A stretch of 40,906 nucleotides of DNA. Origin: Flavobacteriales bacterium. GTDB lineage: Bacteria; Bacteroidota; Bacteroidia; Flavobacteriales; Flavobacteriaceae. Both the position numbers and the translations under genes were made by a program. The stretch spans positions 1 through 40,906 of the forward strand of contig JAMONV010000036.1 in the NCBI GenBank assembly GCA_027066365.1, given 5' to 3'. The notes below the pieces were generated by a model. The model was not told the DNA's origin. It made no database searches and saw nothing but the letters and a program-made list of their open reading frames with translations. Below, piece after piece: positions 1-8,549 of this stretch (within the stretch, counting starts at the first letter, position 1; the number at the start of each line of letters is the position of its first letter).

Positions 1-101
1 TCATACCGGAAAAGCATTTCCAACCGGTCAAGTAAAATCTTGTTTTCGGTCCTTAAAATTTTGCCGATAAGTTTCAGTTGTTGGTCTTTTATGTCCATCA
101 T
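1..101 (-). CDS. Partial small protein, antitoxin-like N-terminus
   Basis: The complement of the first 101 bases reads as an open frame beginning with two consecutive ATG codons (bases 101-99 and 98-96) and running off the left edge without a stop, about 33 residues. It starts MMDIKDQQLKLIGKIL and continues with charged, amphipathic helical sequence. This resembles the N-terminus of short Bacteroidota antitoxins encoded before RelE/ParE-type toxins, but that is inference from style only. A TATATTTG box lies 16 bases upstream on the same strand, which supports it being a real gene start. The rest of the gene and any toxin partner lie outside the window. Confidence 0.5.
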   Translation of the reverse strand, partial: MMDIKDQQLKLIGKILRTENKILLDRLEMLFRY

Positions 102-117
102 AAAAGCTTTTGTTCTT

Positions 118-125
118 CAAATATA
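118..125 (-). promoter_or_regulatory. Candidate -7 box for the left-edge gene
   Basis: On the minus strand these bases read TATATTTG, an exact match to the Bacteroidota TAnnTTTG -7 element, 16 bases before the start codon of the antitoxin-like gene. No clear -33 TTG is visible. Confidence 0.45.
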
Positions 126-266
126 CTGATTTCTGTTAAACCGTTGAATCGTGCAATCGTTGAACCTGTACATCAATCTAAAGTAAATCGCGACAAAATT
201 TTTATACCATGCCGGATACAAATTCATTGGGAGTGGGAGCATTAAATTTAATTCTCCTAAATGTTT

Positions 267-644
267 TTATTGAAATACCGGTCGAATGAAAAGTTTCTTA
301 ATTTTTATATTTGAGTCTGTTAAATCGATAACAATCCACTGATGTATAAAAGGTAAAAAAGTCAATTCTTTTTCTTTTCCTGACATTTTATCTTTCACTT
401 TTAAATGTATAAAGCCTGGTTTTAATTTAAAAAACACGGATTCGGGAATTATTGTCGCTGAATTTTCCAATGTAATGTCATATTTTTTTTCGTCCAGAGT
501 TAATTCCAATTCACGGAAATTTATTGCATTTTCATTCGCCATTTGTATAAATATCACATTAGGAACAAATAATAACCAATAAATTTTTAATACTAGCATA
601 ATTGCCACAATTATTTTTAATATATATGAAGCATATTTTTTCAT
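267..644 (-). CDS. Small membrane-anchored protein, putative immunity protein to the RHS tip
   Basis: A 125-residue protein with one hydrophobic segment at about residues 8-33 after a short basic start (MKKYASYILK), then about 90 residues of mixed beta/charged sequence ending in IRPVFQ. I do not recognise a family. It begins 3 bases after the stop of the RHS gene on the same strand, the usual place for a cognate immunity gene. If the anchor is a signal-anchor, the globular part would be periplasmic, which would fit protection against a periplasm-acting protease toxin. That role is inferred from position and topology only. The gene is AT-rich, like the RHS tip just upstream. Confidence 0.6.
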   Translation of the reverse strand: MKKYASYILKIIVAIMLVLKIYWLLFVPNVIFIQMANENAINFRELELTLDEKKYDITLENSATIIPESVFFKLKPGFIHLKVKDKMSGKEKELTFLPFIHQWIVIDLTDSNIKIKKLFIRPVFQ

Positions 645-647
645 GTC

Positions 648-3356
648 TTATTTGTAAGAAAAGTTAAAATATCTAAATTGAGCCTGACTTAGGTTAGGGT
701 AACCGGATTGAAGTTTTGGTTTACCTCTATTTAAATATCCATATTTAATGTTGTTAATAATCCGCTTAAACTGAGATTTATTTAAGGAACTTCCTCTCAA
801 TTCAGATCTTCCTTGCGACATTAAATTAAAAGGATTTTCTACATGAGATAATCCTAAAAGATGTCCCATTTCGTGTGCTGTTGTTCGCTCACCTTCATGA
901 CCAATATACTTATCGTAAAAACCTGTAAAATAATCAGCATCTACAACTGCAACTTTACCACCTAATATATTTGCCGCACCGGAAATGCCATTATTATTTT
1001 TTGAAGGCTCGGCCAAAATGATTAAATGATCACTGTCCTCAACTTCATCCATAGTTTTTGCTATACTGAATTCAAAACTCATTTGAATAGCATATCCATC
1101 AATGTCTTCCGCTTGATAAACTCGCTCCATATAAGATTTAATATCGCTTAATGCTTTGTCCAAATCCACGTCATTGTAGGACATATTTATTAATTTACCT
1201 GAAATATGAATAGTTTTTACAATTTTACCATCAATTTTTTGCTGGGTTATCCATATACTATCCCCCTTAATATCAACTAAATTAATAGGATTTCCGGCGG
1301 TATAATTATATGGAGAAATGCCGGGATATTTATGAGCATATCTATCCACACTCAGCCACATGCTCACCTTCGGATCATAGTATCTCGCTCCGTAATAATA
1401 CAATCCGGTTTCTTCATCCAATTCTTTCCCGTTGAATTTGTAGGGGTTGTCGTACCGGTAACCGCCTTGCTCGATGAAGGTTTCGCCGTAGGGGAGGTTG
1501 AGGAAGAATTGTTCGGGCCTTCCTTCGAGGTCGGTGATGAGGGTGCCGGTGCCCAGGTGGTCGGGGTGGAACCAATAGACTTGGGCGCGCGGGCGGGCGG
1601 CAGTGCGCACGCCGGGTGTGTCCACGGCCACGGGCTTGGCGGGCGGGGCGAAGGTCACTTTGATATTTTTCAGATAACGTTGCATGTCTTGTAGTTGCAA
1701 GTTACGGATTTTTCGGTATTTATCATCTGCACCGGTATTTTTTCGGTATGACATAAAAGGATTGCCGGGAATAAGCCGGGCGGCTATGCGGCGATTGCCG
1801 CTAAAGTAGTGTTTGGTGTAATTACGTTCTCCGTTGACGGTGAGATAGGCGCTCGGATAGAGTTTGAAGTCCGTTATTTCCACTTGACGGCTTACGGGTT
1901 GTCCGTTTTCATATACTTCCATTTCTTTGCTTTGGGCTTTGATCACACGTTCGCCGTCGGCATCGTAGAGGTAGTAATGGAATCCGTTTTCGTTGTTCAC
2001 TAAGCGCAATCGATTAACTTCGTCCCACCACATATGTTTGTTTTCTATGGCGAATGCGCCTTCAATGGAAGTTATATTTCCGTTCCGGTCATAATAAAAT
2101 TCTTTTGAACCTACGCCGGCATATTCAATGGATTTGATCAGGTGAGAACCGTCTATGTAGAAATACTCCGCTTCATAAGTGTTATCCGAAATCAAACTTC
2201 CGTTGCGCCGGTGTTCTTGGGCTTTGTATATGATTTCATATACACCGTTATATTTGAATTGAGAACGATAAGAGGCATCGTTATCGCTATTGCGGAAATT
2301 CCCTTGGGCGGCTATAAGCCTGTTCATATCGTCATAGAAGTATTCCATTGTAAACGAACCCGTTATTTCCGTTTGTGTTCCGTTAATAGCGTTTTCCATT
2401 CGCGTTATGTTGCCTGCATAATCATAAGCATAGTTTAAGTTGAGAAATACTTCACCGGTTTGCAGGTTGTAAGTTTTAGTATTTTGCAGACGTTGTAGAT
2501 AAGGGTCATAGGAATAAACGGTTTGAATATCGTTTCCGAAATCCATTTGTATGATATTTCCCCATTTGTCATAGTTTATATTGCGGACATATGTTGTCTG
2601 ACCTTTTATCTTTTTCAGGTTACCTCCCTGATCATAGAAATATTTTACCACTTCGCCGTCGGGATATGTTATGGACTGAATTCGGTTCCATGAGTCATAA
2701 GAAAAGAGGGTTTTGAAAGAGGATACCTGTCCGTTGGGTAGCACTACTGTCCTTTCGATTCTGGTCAGTTCACCCAGTTTGCCATATTCAAAATACTGAT
2801 CGCCCGTAGCGTCACGTTGATAAATCAATCTTCCGGTTTGGTTTCCGGAATTCGGCTGTCCGTATTTGTAATACACGTTGGCTACATTGTCTTGTCCGTT
2901 AATAGAGGGGAAGATTATTTTATATAAGCGTCCTCTGTCATAGACGTATTCTATGCTTTGATGTCTTGCTTGTAATTCGGCATTTTGCATATATTTCAGA
3001 TTACCGGTGGTTTCATCAAAGAAATATAGTATTTCACCGTAATCGGGGGAAGATATTTTTATTTTACGTCCCATCATATCATAACTATACGAAGTAATTA
3101 CTCCTTTATGGTCGCGATAAGCTATGAGTTGACCTAAGAGGTCATAATTAAAGGTGGTCCAAAAGATAAAATGGATTTCTCCTTGTGCTTTTATTGCGTT
3201 TGACACGAAAATAGTTAAAAAATCCAATTCACCGTATTTTCGCAACATCGAACCCGGTGAAGAAATTGTGGTGGAAATTTTAAAGGCCGATGGTAATCGT
3301 TTCATAGGAGAGTATGTGAAAGGGGTTTTTTCTTTGTTCCCGTGGAAATCATTCAA
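648..3356 (-). CDS. 5'-truncated RHS-repeat protein with C-terminal zinc-metallopeptidase tip
   Basis: The frame is 902 codons, but it opens with TTG and the first ~66 residues do not look like RHS. YD-type repeats begin near residue 67 (base ~3158; FNYDLLGQL, then SYSYDMMGR). The RHS core spans about residues 594-698 (HPDHLGTGT, YGETF, KFNGKELD, YYYGARYYDP, GNPINLVD). After the core comes an unrelated ~204-residue tip (648-1262) containing HEMGHLLGLSH at residues 828-838 and a methionine 8 residues later (M846), the HExxHxxGxxH plus Met-turn pattern of metzincins. The linker before the core is Pro/Ala-rich and strongly GC-rich on the DNA (about 1480-1670), while the tip is AT-rich, the usual RHS mosaic. 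No signal peptide or N-terminal domain is present, so this is probably a displaced or decayed RHS end rather than a full toxin; M94 (base 3077) is a possible internal start. Confidence 0.8.
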   Translation of the reverse strand: MNDFHGNKEKTPFTYSPMKRLPSAFKISTTISSPGSMLRKYGELDFLTIFVSNAIKAQGEIHFIFWTTFNYDLLGQLIAYRDHKGVITSYSYDMMGRKIKISSPDYGEILYFFDETTGNLKYMQNAELQARHQSIEYVYDRGRLYKIIFPSINGQDNVANVYYKYGQPNSGNQTGRLIYQRDATGDQYFEYGKLGELTRIERTVVLPNGQVSSFKTLFSYDSWNRIQSITYPDGEVVKYFYDQGGNLKKIKGQTTYVRNINYDKWGNIIQMDFGNDIQTVYSYDPYLQRLQNTKTYNLQTGEVFLNLNYAYDYAGNITRMENAINGTQTEITGSFTMEYFYDDMNRLIAAQGNFRNSDNDASYRSQFKYNGVYEIIYKAQEHRRNGSLISDNTYEAEYFYIDGSHLIKSIEYAGVGSKEFYYDRNGNITSIEGAFAIENKHMWWDEVNRLRLVNNENGFHYYLYDADGERVIKAQSKEMEVYENGQPVSRQVEITDFKLYPSAYLTVNGERNYTKHYFSGNRRIAARLIPGNPFMSYRKNTGADDKYRKIRNLQLQDMQRYLKNIKVTFAPPAKPVAVDTPGVRTAARPRAQVYWFHPDHLGTGTLITDLEGRPEQFFLNLPYGETFIEQGGYRYDNPYKFNGKELDEETGLYYYGARYYDPKVSMWLSVDRYAHKYPGISPYNYTAGNPINLVDIKGDSIWITQQKIDGKIVKTIHISGKLINMSYNDVDLDKALSDIKSYMERVYQAEDIDGYAIQMSFEFSIAKTMDEVEDSDHLIILAEPSKNNNGISGAANILGGKVAVVDADYFTGFYDKYIGHEGERTTAHEMGHLLGLSHVENPFNLMSQGRSELRGSSLNKSQFKRIINNIKYGYLNRGKPKLQSGYPNLSQAQFRYFNFSYK

Positions 3357-3493
3357 TTGGAGTAGCGCTACTTGGCTACTTTACTCCCAATCCCCAGGCG
3401 GCGGACGTGGAATGCTTCGCTCTGATTTCGGCCGAACCCGAAACGACGAGGAAGTCTACGATTTCATGGACTATGCCGCTTCGTTTTCCGTAG
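3202..3493 (+). pseudogene. Possible remnant coding fragments opposite the RHS 5' end
   Basis: The interval before the RHS repeats holds plus-strand stretches that look coding: 3202-3369 reads smoothly (for example NIEPGEEIVVEILKADG and FIGEYVKGVF), and after a +1 frame change 3365-3490 continues with YFTPNPQAADVECFALIS and then a TAG at 3491-3493. No start codon context or recognisable family is seen. I read this as gene debris at a recombination junction with the RHS segment, but chance open frames are possible. From 3494 to 3687 I see nothing else convincing. Confidence 0.3.
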
Positions 3494-3687
3494 TCTGCTA
3501 CAGGCAACCCCTTCCGTTTCTCAATCCCAATCCCGCCCCCACCGGACCGCGAATGAGCCACCTGCACAACCTGTTCAGCTACCGTATTTGCAATAGCACG
3601 GGACGCATAATAAAAACCGGACTATCCCGCCCCGCCCGGACGTATCAAAAGTGCAAACGCCCGAAAATAAACGACTGTCGCTTTCGC

Positions 3688-4263
3688 TTAAATTTCTATT
3701 TTAGCACCCAACAATCGCACAAATTCACGCATCCAAGCAGGGTGAGCCGGCCACGCCGGTGCCGTCACCAAATTACCGTCCACACAGGCTTGATCTACAG
3801 GGACTTCCACATATTCGGCGCCGCTTTGAGCCAATTCGGGTCCCACGGCGGGATACGCTGTTAATTTACGCCCTTTGATAACACCCGCCGCATTTAAAAT
3901 TTGAGGTCCGTGACAAATCGCCGCCACCGGCTTACCCGCCTCGAAGAAATGACGCGTAATTTCAAGCACCCGCTCATTCAATCGCAAATATTCCGGTGCA
4001 CGGCCACCACCGATTACCAAACCCGCATAAGCTTCGGGATTGACCTTATCGAAATCATAATTCAGCGTAAAATAATGACCTTTCTTTTCGGAATAGGTCT
4101 GTTCACCTTCAAAATCATGAATGGCGGTAATCACTCGCTCGCCCGCCTTCTTATCCGGGCAAACGGCATGCACTTCATAACCCAACATCAAAAGCATTTG
4201 AAAAGGAACCATGGTTTCATAATCTTCGGCATAATCGCCGGCCAATAAAAGGATTTTTTTCAT
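3688..4263 (-). CDS. DJ-1/PfpI family protein
   Basis: A 191-residue protein, the normal length for a single DJ-1/PfpI domain. It has the class-I glutamine amidotransferase-like fold markers: acidic residue E13 near the start, [13 protein letters not shown] at about 81-93, and the nucleophile elbow [10 protein letters not shown] with Cys117-His118. The C-terminal [12 protein letters not shown] segment is typical of one DJ-1 subfamily. Members act as cytosolic glyoxalase/deglycase-like stress proteins or proteases; the precise activity cannot be read here. It is transcribed divergently from the chaperone operon at 4449, with 185 bases between them. There is no signal peptide. Confidence 0.9.
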   Translation of the reverse strand: MKKILLLAGDYAEDYETMVPFQMLLMLGYEVHAVCPDKKAGERVITAIHDFEGEQTYSEKKGHYFTLNYDFDKVNPEAYAGLVIGGGRAPEYLRLNERVLEITRHFFEAGKPVAAICHGPQILNAAGVIKGRKLTAYPAVGPELAQSGAEYVEVPVDQACVDGNLVTAPAWPAHPAWMREFVRLLGAKIEI

Positions 4264-4448
4264 AAAGCAAATATTTTTGAGATTATACCCCCAAAAGTTA
4301 TGAAATTTTTACAACATCACCAAATTTATCCGGAAAATCAAATTTATCCACCCGAAGAACTTTTCGATTGTCGTATTTTTTTAGGAAATTTGTAAGGCTA
4401 AAATAATGAAATGAACAATTTTGCGTTTAACATCAAAAGCACTGCCGT

Positions 4449-6359
4449 ATGAAAAGGAAAAACTTTCTCTTGATAGTTCTCTTGTCGGTTATCCAACTCC
4501 TTCAAGCACAGAAAAAAAATCAAACCCTCATGACCATCGACGGACAACCCGTCTCTACGAACGAATTTGAATATATGTATAACAAAAACCTCGATTTGGT
4601 CCAAGACCCCGCCCAAAAAGATATTGACAATTACCTGCAACTTTTCATCAATTATAAATTACAATTGGCCGACGCTCACACCCAAGGAATGGATACGCTG
4701 CCCGGATTTAAACGGGAATTCGAACGCTATCGCAACGAATTGGCCGAAAAATACCTGTCCGACAGACAAGTAACGGAAAAACTCTTGCGTGAAGCCTATG
4801 AGCGCATGCATTATGACCTCAACGTATCACACATCATGGTAGCCGTACCCCAATATGCCACCCCGGCCGATACACTGGAAGCCTACAAAAAAATCCAAAA
4901 CATTTATCACCGGTTGAAAAAGGGCGCTTCCTTCGAAAAATTAGCCGAACAATATTCCGAAGATTACGGCTCCAAAAATCGCGGCGGAAACATCGGTTGG
5001 ATCAACGTTTTTATGACCGTTTACCCTTTCGAAACCACCGCCTACGAAACGCCTGTCGGTCAATTTTCTAAACCCTTCCGCACACGTTTCGGCTATCACA
5101 TCGTAAAAGTCAACGACAAACGCCCCGCCGTTTATCGCATACAAGTCAAACAAATCATGATTGTAAAAGGAAACGATCCCGAAAAAGCCCGGAACAAAAT
5201 CCAAGAAATCTATAAACAATTAACCTCCGGTGAAGCCGGATTCGATGATTTGGCACGCAAATTCTCCGACGACAAAGCTTCCGCCCGACACGGCGGATTA
5301 TTACCTCCCTTCGGATTACGACAAAAAATAGAAGCCTTTGAAAACCAAGCATTTGCATTAAAAAACCCGGGCGACATCAGCGCACCTTTTCAAACCGAAA
5401 AGGCCTGGCATATCCTTCAGCTCAAGCAAAAAATCTCCATCCCATCCTTTAAACGCGCCAAAAGCGACTTGGAACGCAAAATCACCCGCGACAGCCGTGC
5501 TCAATTGAGCCGAAAAACCATGATCGATAGACTGAAACAACGTTTCAACCTCAAAGACGTCGCTTCCCTCAAACCCATTCTCAAACTTATCAACCAAAGC
5601 TACTTCCACCAAAAATGGAAATACCCCGAAAATTTCAAAAAAACCGAAAAACCCTTAGCCGTTATCAATAACGAAGATACGCTCACCTACGGCGACTTCC
5701 TCACTTGGCTTTATCGCCACCAAACCGACAACCCCGAACTTTTTCGAATCAAAAAAAACTACGTCCGAACACAATACGAAAACTTCAAAAACCAACGCCT
5801 GCTCGACTATTACAAGCAAAATCTTGAACGTTTCAATCCCGAATTCAAACGCACCGTAAAAGAATATTACGACGGACTCTTGCTATTTAATTACAAAAGC
5901 AAAAACATCTGGGAAAAAAGCTTGAATGACACCTTGGGTTTGCAACAATACTATAAACAACACAGAGAAAAATACCGAATCCCCGACCGCTACCAAGCCA
6001 TATACGGCGAATTCAAAACCAAAAAAACCGCCAAAGCCGTTTATAAAGCCCTCAAAGCGGGAAAATCCTATGCCGAAATCGAAAAATTAGCCGGAAAAAA
6101 CCTGATTAAAGTCCGAATCAAAGAAGGCAAGCCCCAAGGAAAACCCCGCTTGAAAAAAGCCGGTAAAAAATACATCGTCGAAGGATACACCGGATATACA
6201 CCCGCACACATCCCGCCGCTGGACCAAGTCCGCGGAAAAGTGCTTGGCGACTATCAACAATACATCGAAAAACAATTACTTATCAAACTGAAACAAAAAT
6301 ATCCCGTCCGGTTGAATGAAACCACTTGGAAAAAAATACGTGCCAAATACAAGTATTAA
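4449..6359 (+). CDS. Periplasmic peptidyl-prolyl isomerase with two parvulin domains (SurA/PpiD-like)
   Basis: A 636-residue exported chaperone. A signal peptide (MKRKNFLLIVLLSVIQLLQAQ) precedes a SurA-like N-terminal helical region (about 25-120). Two parvulin (PpiC) domains follow at about 125-225 (VSHIMVAVP, RGGNIGWI, FGYHIVKV) and 231-328 (VKQIMIVKG, HGGLLPPFG, AWHILQLKQK). The remaining ~300 residues are Lys-rich and resemble no family I know. It likely helps fold outer-membrane proteins in the periplasm. It is the first gene of a four-gene operon (to 9502) with a second SurA-type protein and a MoxR ATPase; the next gene overlaps its end by 44 bases. A CAATTTTG at 4416-4423 is a weak candidate -7 box. 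Confidence 0.88.
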   Translation: MKRKNFLLIVLLSVIQLLQAQKKNQTLMTIDGQPVSTNEFEYMYNKNLDLVQDPAQKDIDNYLQLFINYKLQLADAHTQGMDTLPGFKREFERYRNELAEKYLSDRQVTEKLLREAYERMHYDLNVSHIMVAVPQYATPADTLEAYKKIQNIYHRLKKGASFEKLAEQYSEDYGSKNRGGNIGWINVFMTVYPFETTAYETPVGQFSKPFRTRFGYHIVKVNDKRPAVYRIQVKQIMIVKGNDPEKARNKIQEIYKQLTSGEAGFDDLARKFSDDKASARHGGLLPPFGLRQKIEAFENQAFALKNPGDISAPFQTEKAWHILQLKQKISIPSFKRAKSDLERKITRDSRAQLSRKTMIDRLKQRFNLKDVASLKPILKLINQSYFHQKWKYPENFKKTEKPLAVINNEDTLTYGDFLTWLYRHQTDNPELFRIKKNYVRTQYENFKNQRLLDYYKQNLERFNPEFKRTVKEYYDGLLLFNYKSKNIWEKSLNDTLGLQQYYKQHREKYRIPDRYQAIYGEFKTKKTAKAVYKALKAGKSYAEIEKLAGKNLIKVRIKEGKPQGKPRLKKAGKKYIVEGYTGYTPAHIPPLDQVRGKVLGDYQQYIEKQLLIKLKQKYPVRLNETTWKKIRAKYKY

Positions 6360-7188
6360 AATCTTGACACTTTGGTGGATAATCTCGGTATTGACCGCTT
6401 GTCAAATTAACCGAAAAAAAGAACGTCAACCCGTAGCATCCGCCTTCGGCGAAACACTCTATCTAGACCAAATCCCCCGTTCCGTTTTCGCCAATAAAAC
6501 CGGCGAAGACAGCATCTTGGCCGTAAAAATCCACATCGACAAATGGATTGCCGATAAAGTTTTTGAACACTTCGCCCGCCAAAACGTAGACACCACATAC
6601 GTCCGGCAATTGGCCCGGCAATACGAACGCAGCCTCCTCTTCGACTTATACGAAAACCAACTCAAATCCGGAATCGGCGACCGAATACAAATCGACGAAA
6701 ACGAACTAAAAAACTACTACAACCGGGAAAAACAAAACTTCCTTGCCGACGATACCCTTATCCGGTGGCGCTACTTGCTCGTGCCCAACGATCATTTCCG
6801 GCGCAATACCCAATTGAAAAAACTCTTTTTCAGCCAAAAACCCCAAGATTTGGAAAAACTGGAAAGCTTCTATAAAGATTTTATCGACATAAAAATCGAT
6901 TCTTCCGGTTGGATTTCCTATCGAAAAGCATTGAAAATCATGCCCGTTCTCACCATAAGAAAAAACAAAACCTCGCATCATCAAATCAAAATTCATCAAA
7001 ACATATTATATTTGGCCGACATTTTAGACATAATCTATCCGGGAAACGAATTACCTTATGACTATGTTAAACCTAAAATTTCCGGCTTCGTCAAACAACG
7101 CAAATTAAACCGCGAAGTGCGAAAACTCAAGCAAGAAATGCTCAATAAAGCCATCGAAAAAAAACAAGTAAAATATTATTTTCCATGA
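6316..7188 (+). CDS. Lipoprotein related to the SurA operon, possible PPIase-like chaperone
   Basis: A 290-residue protein. Its start overlaps the upstream gene by 44 bases, and I keep it because the early start supplies the basic n-region (KPLGKK) of a lipoprotein signal ending in the lipobox LTAC near residue 29; a GTG at 6340 is the alternative. The body is Lys/Asp-rich helical sequence with a SurA N-domain flavour (for example LARQYERSLLFDLYENQL), but no intact parvulin motif is visible. It sits between two parvulin proteins and overlaps surA by 4 bases, so a role in periplasmic or outer-membrane protein folding is likely by context. Specific function is unknown. Confidence 0.75.
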   Translation: MKPLGKKYVPNTSIKILTLWWIISVLTACQINRKKERQPVASAFGETLYLDQIPRSVFANKTGEDSILAVKIHIDKWIADKVFEHFARQNVDTTYVRQLARQYERSLLFDLYENQLKSGIGDRIQIDENELKNYYNREKQNFLADDTLIRWRYLLVPNDHFRRNTQLKKLFFSQKPQDLEKLESFYKDFIDIKIDSSGWISYRKALKIMPVLTIRKNKTSHHQIKIHQNILYLADILDIIYPGNELPYDYVKPKISGFVKQRKLNREVRKLKQEMLNKAIEKKQVKYYFP

Positions 7189-8549
7189 AACGACTGATTC
7201 TGTTCATAAATCTCATTTGGATACTCAACCTGATAGCCCAACAAACCCCTCCCGTCAAAATCGACGGCGTGGCCGCCGTTGTGGGAAGCGAAGCCATTCT
7301 CCGCTCCGATATCGCCAATATGCGACTCCAAATGAAAGAACAAAATCTCCTTTCGCCCGACACCGACGATTGTCAACTACTCGAAATGATCTTACAAGAA
7401 AAATTACTGGTCAACGAAGCCAAAGAAGACACGCTCATCACCCAAAATATCAACAAAAACGATTTGCGCGAACAGGCCGAACAACAACTCAAATACATCA
7501 AAATGCAAGCCGGCGGACTGGAACAAGTGCTCCAGTTATATCACAAAAACAGCGAAGAAGAATTACTGAACGAAATCACCGACTTCAATTACAACCGGTC
7601 CCTCTACGACGCCATGAAAAACAAAATCACCGAAAAAGTCGAAATCACCCCCGACGAAGTAAAAAAATTCTTCGAAAACATCCCCGAAAACAAACGCCCC
7701 GAATTCACCACACAAGTGAAACTAGAGCAAATCGTCATTAAACCCGAACCCGACAGCACCGAAGTGAAAAATGTTATCAACCGGTTAAATACCATCCGGG
7801 AAGCCATCCTGAAAGGCGAAAAATCATTCCGCGCACAAGCCATCCTCTATTCGCAAGACCCCGGAACCCGCACTTCCGGTGGACTAATGACCATTGACAA
7901 AACAACACCCCTGGTGCAATCATTCAAAGAAATCGCCTTTTCGCTCAACGAAGGAGAAATTTCAAAACCTTTCAAAACCGAATACGGGTGGCATATTATT
8001 TTGGTGGAAAAAATCAAAGGACGAAAACGCGACATCAGACACATCCTCCTTATCCCCAATATCTCCACTAAAAACATAAACGAAGCCAAGCAAAAACTCG
8101 AAAAAATCAAACAACGCATCCTCGACGGTGAACTCAGCTTCGAAGAAGCCGCCAAAGAATTTTCCGACGATGAAGAAAGCGCTAATCGCGGCGGATTAAT
8201 CATCGACCCCGCCACCGGCGAAAGCCTGATGGAAGTCACCAAACTACCCCCCAATATTTACGGGCAACTCATCGGCCGTAACGAAGGCGATTTGACAGAT
8301 ATCATCACCGACCGAACCCCCACCGGACAAACCCGGTTTATCCTAATCAAAATCAAAAAGAAAATACCCCCTCACAAAGCCGATTTCGTGAAAGATTATC
8401 CCAAAATCTACCAAATGGCACTCGAAAAGAAAAAAGAAAAAGCCATCAGAAGTTGGATACAAGAACACCTCAAAAATGTTTATATTTACATCTCCGACGA
8501 CTATAAAAAATGTCACTTCAAAAACAATTGGCTTAAAAAAAGCGCATGA
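7185..8549 (+). CDS. surA: SurA-type periplasmic chaperone / peptidyl-prolyl isomerase
   Basis: A 454-residue protein with a signal peptide (MKRLILFINLIWILNLIAQ) and the classic SurA N-terminal phrase VDGVAAVVGSEAILRSDI-like sequence at about 26-43 (here IDGVAAVVGSEAILRSDI). A helical N-domain is followed by parvulin domains at about 177-276 (LEQIVIKP, SGGLMTID, YGWHIILVEK) and 283-392 (IRHILLIP, RGGLIIDP, RFILIKIKKK). Its length is close to E. coli SurA. It escorts unfolded outer-membrane proteins through the periplasm. It shares 4-base overlaps with both neighbours, which indicates translational coupling within the operon. Confidence 0.92.
   Translation: MKRLILFINLIWILNLIAQQTPPVKIDGVAAVVGSEAILRSDIANMRLQMKEQNLLSPDTDDCQLLEMILQEKLLVNEAKEDTLITQNINKNDLREQAEQQLKYIKMQAGGLEQVLQLYHKNSEEELLNEITDFNYNRSLYDAMKNKITEKVEITPDEVKKFFENIPENKRPEFTTQVKLEQIVIKPEPDSTEVKNVINRLNTIREAILKGEKSFRAQAILYSQDPGTRTSGGLMTIDKTTPLVQSFKEIAFSLNEGEISKPFKTEYGWHIILVEKIKGRKRDIRHILLIPNISTKNINEAKQKLEKIKQRILDGELSFEEAAKEFSDDEESANRGGLIIDPATGESLMEVTKLPPNIYGQLIGRNEGDLTDIITDRTPTGQTRFILIKIKKKIPPHKADFVKDYPKIYQMALEKKKEKAIRSWIQEHLKNVYIYISDDYKKCHFKNNWLKKSA

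Noticed and set aside
1332-2438. Plus-strand open frames inside the RHS gene
   Set aside because: They lie antisense to clear RHS repeats and show no domain, signal or start context; they are by-products of the repeat composition.
7217-7741. A 174-codon frame inside surA in another frame
   Set aside because: Arg/Thr/His-rich composition typical of a shifted frame over A/C-rich coding sequence; surA itself is well supported.
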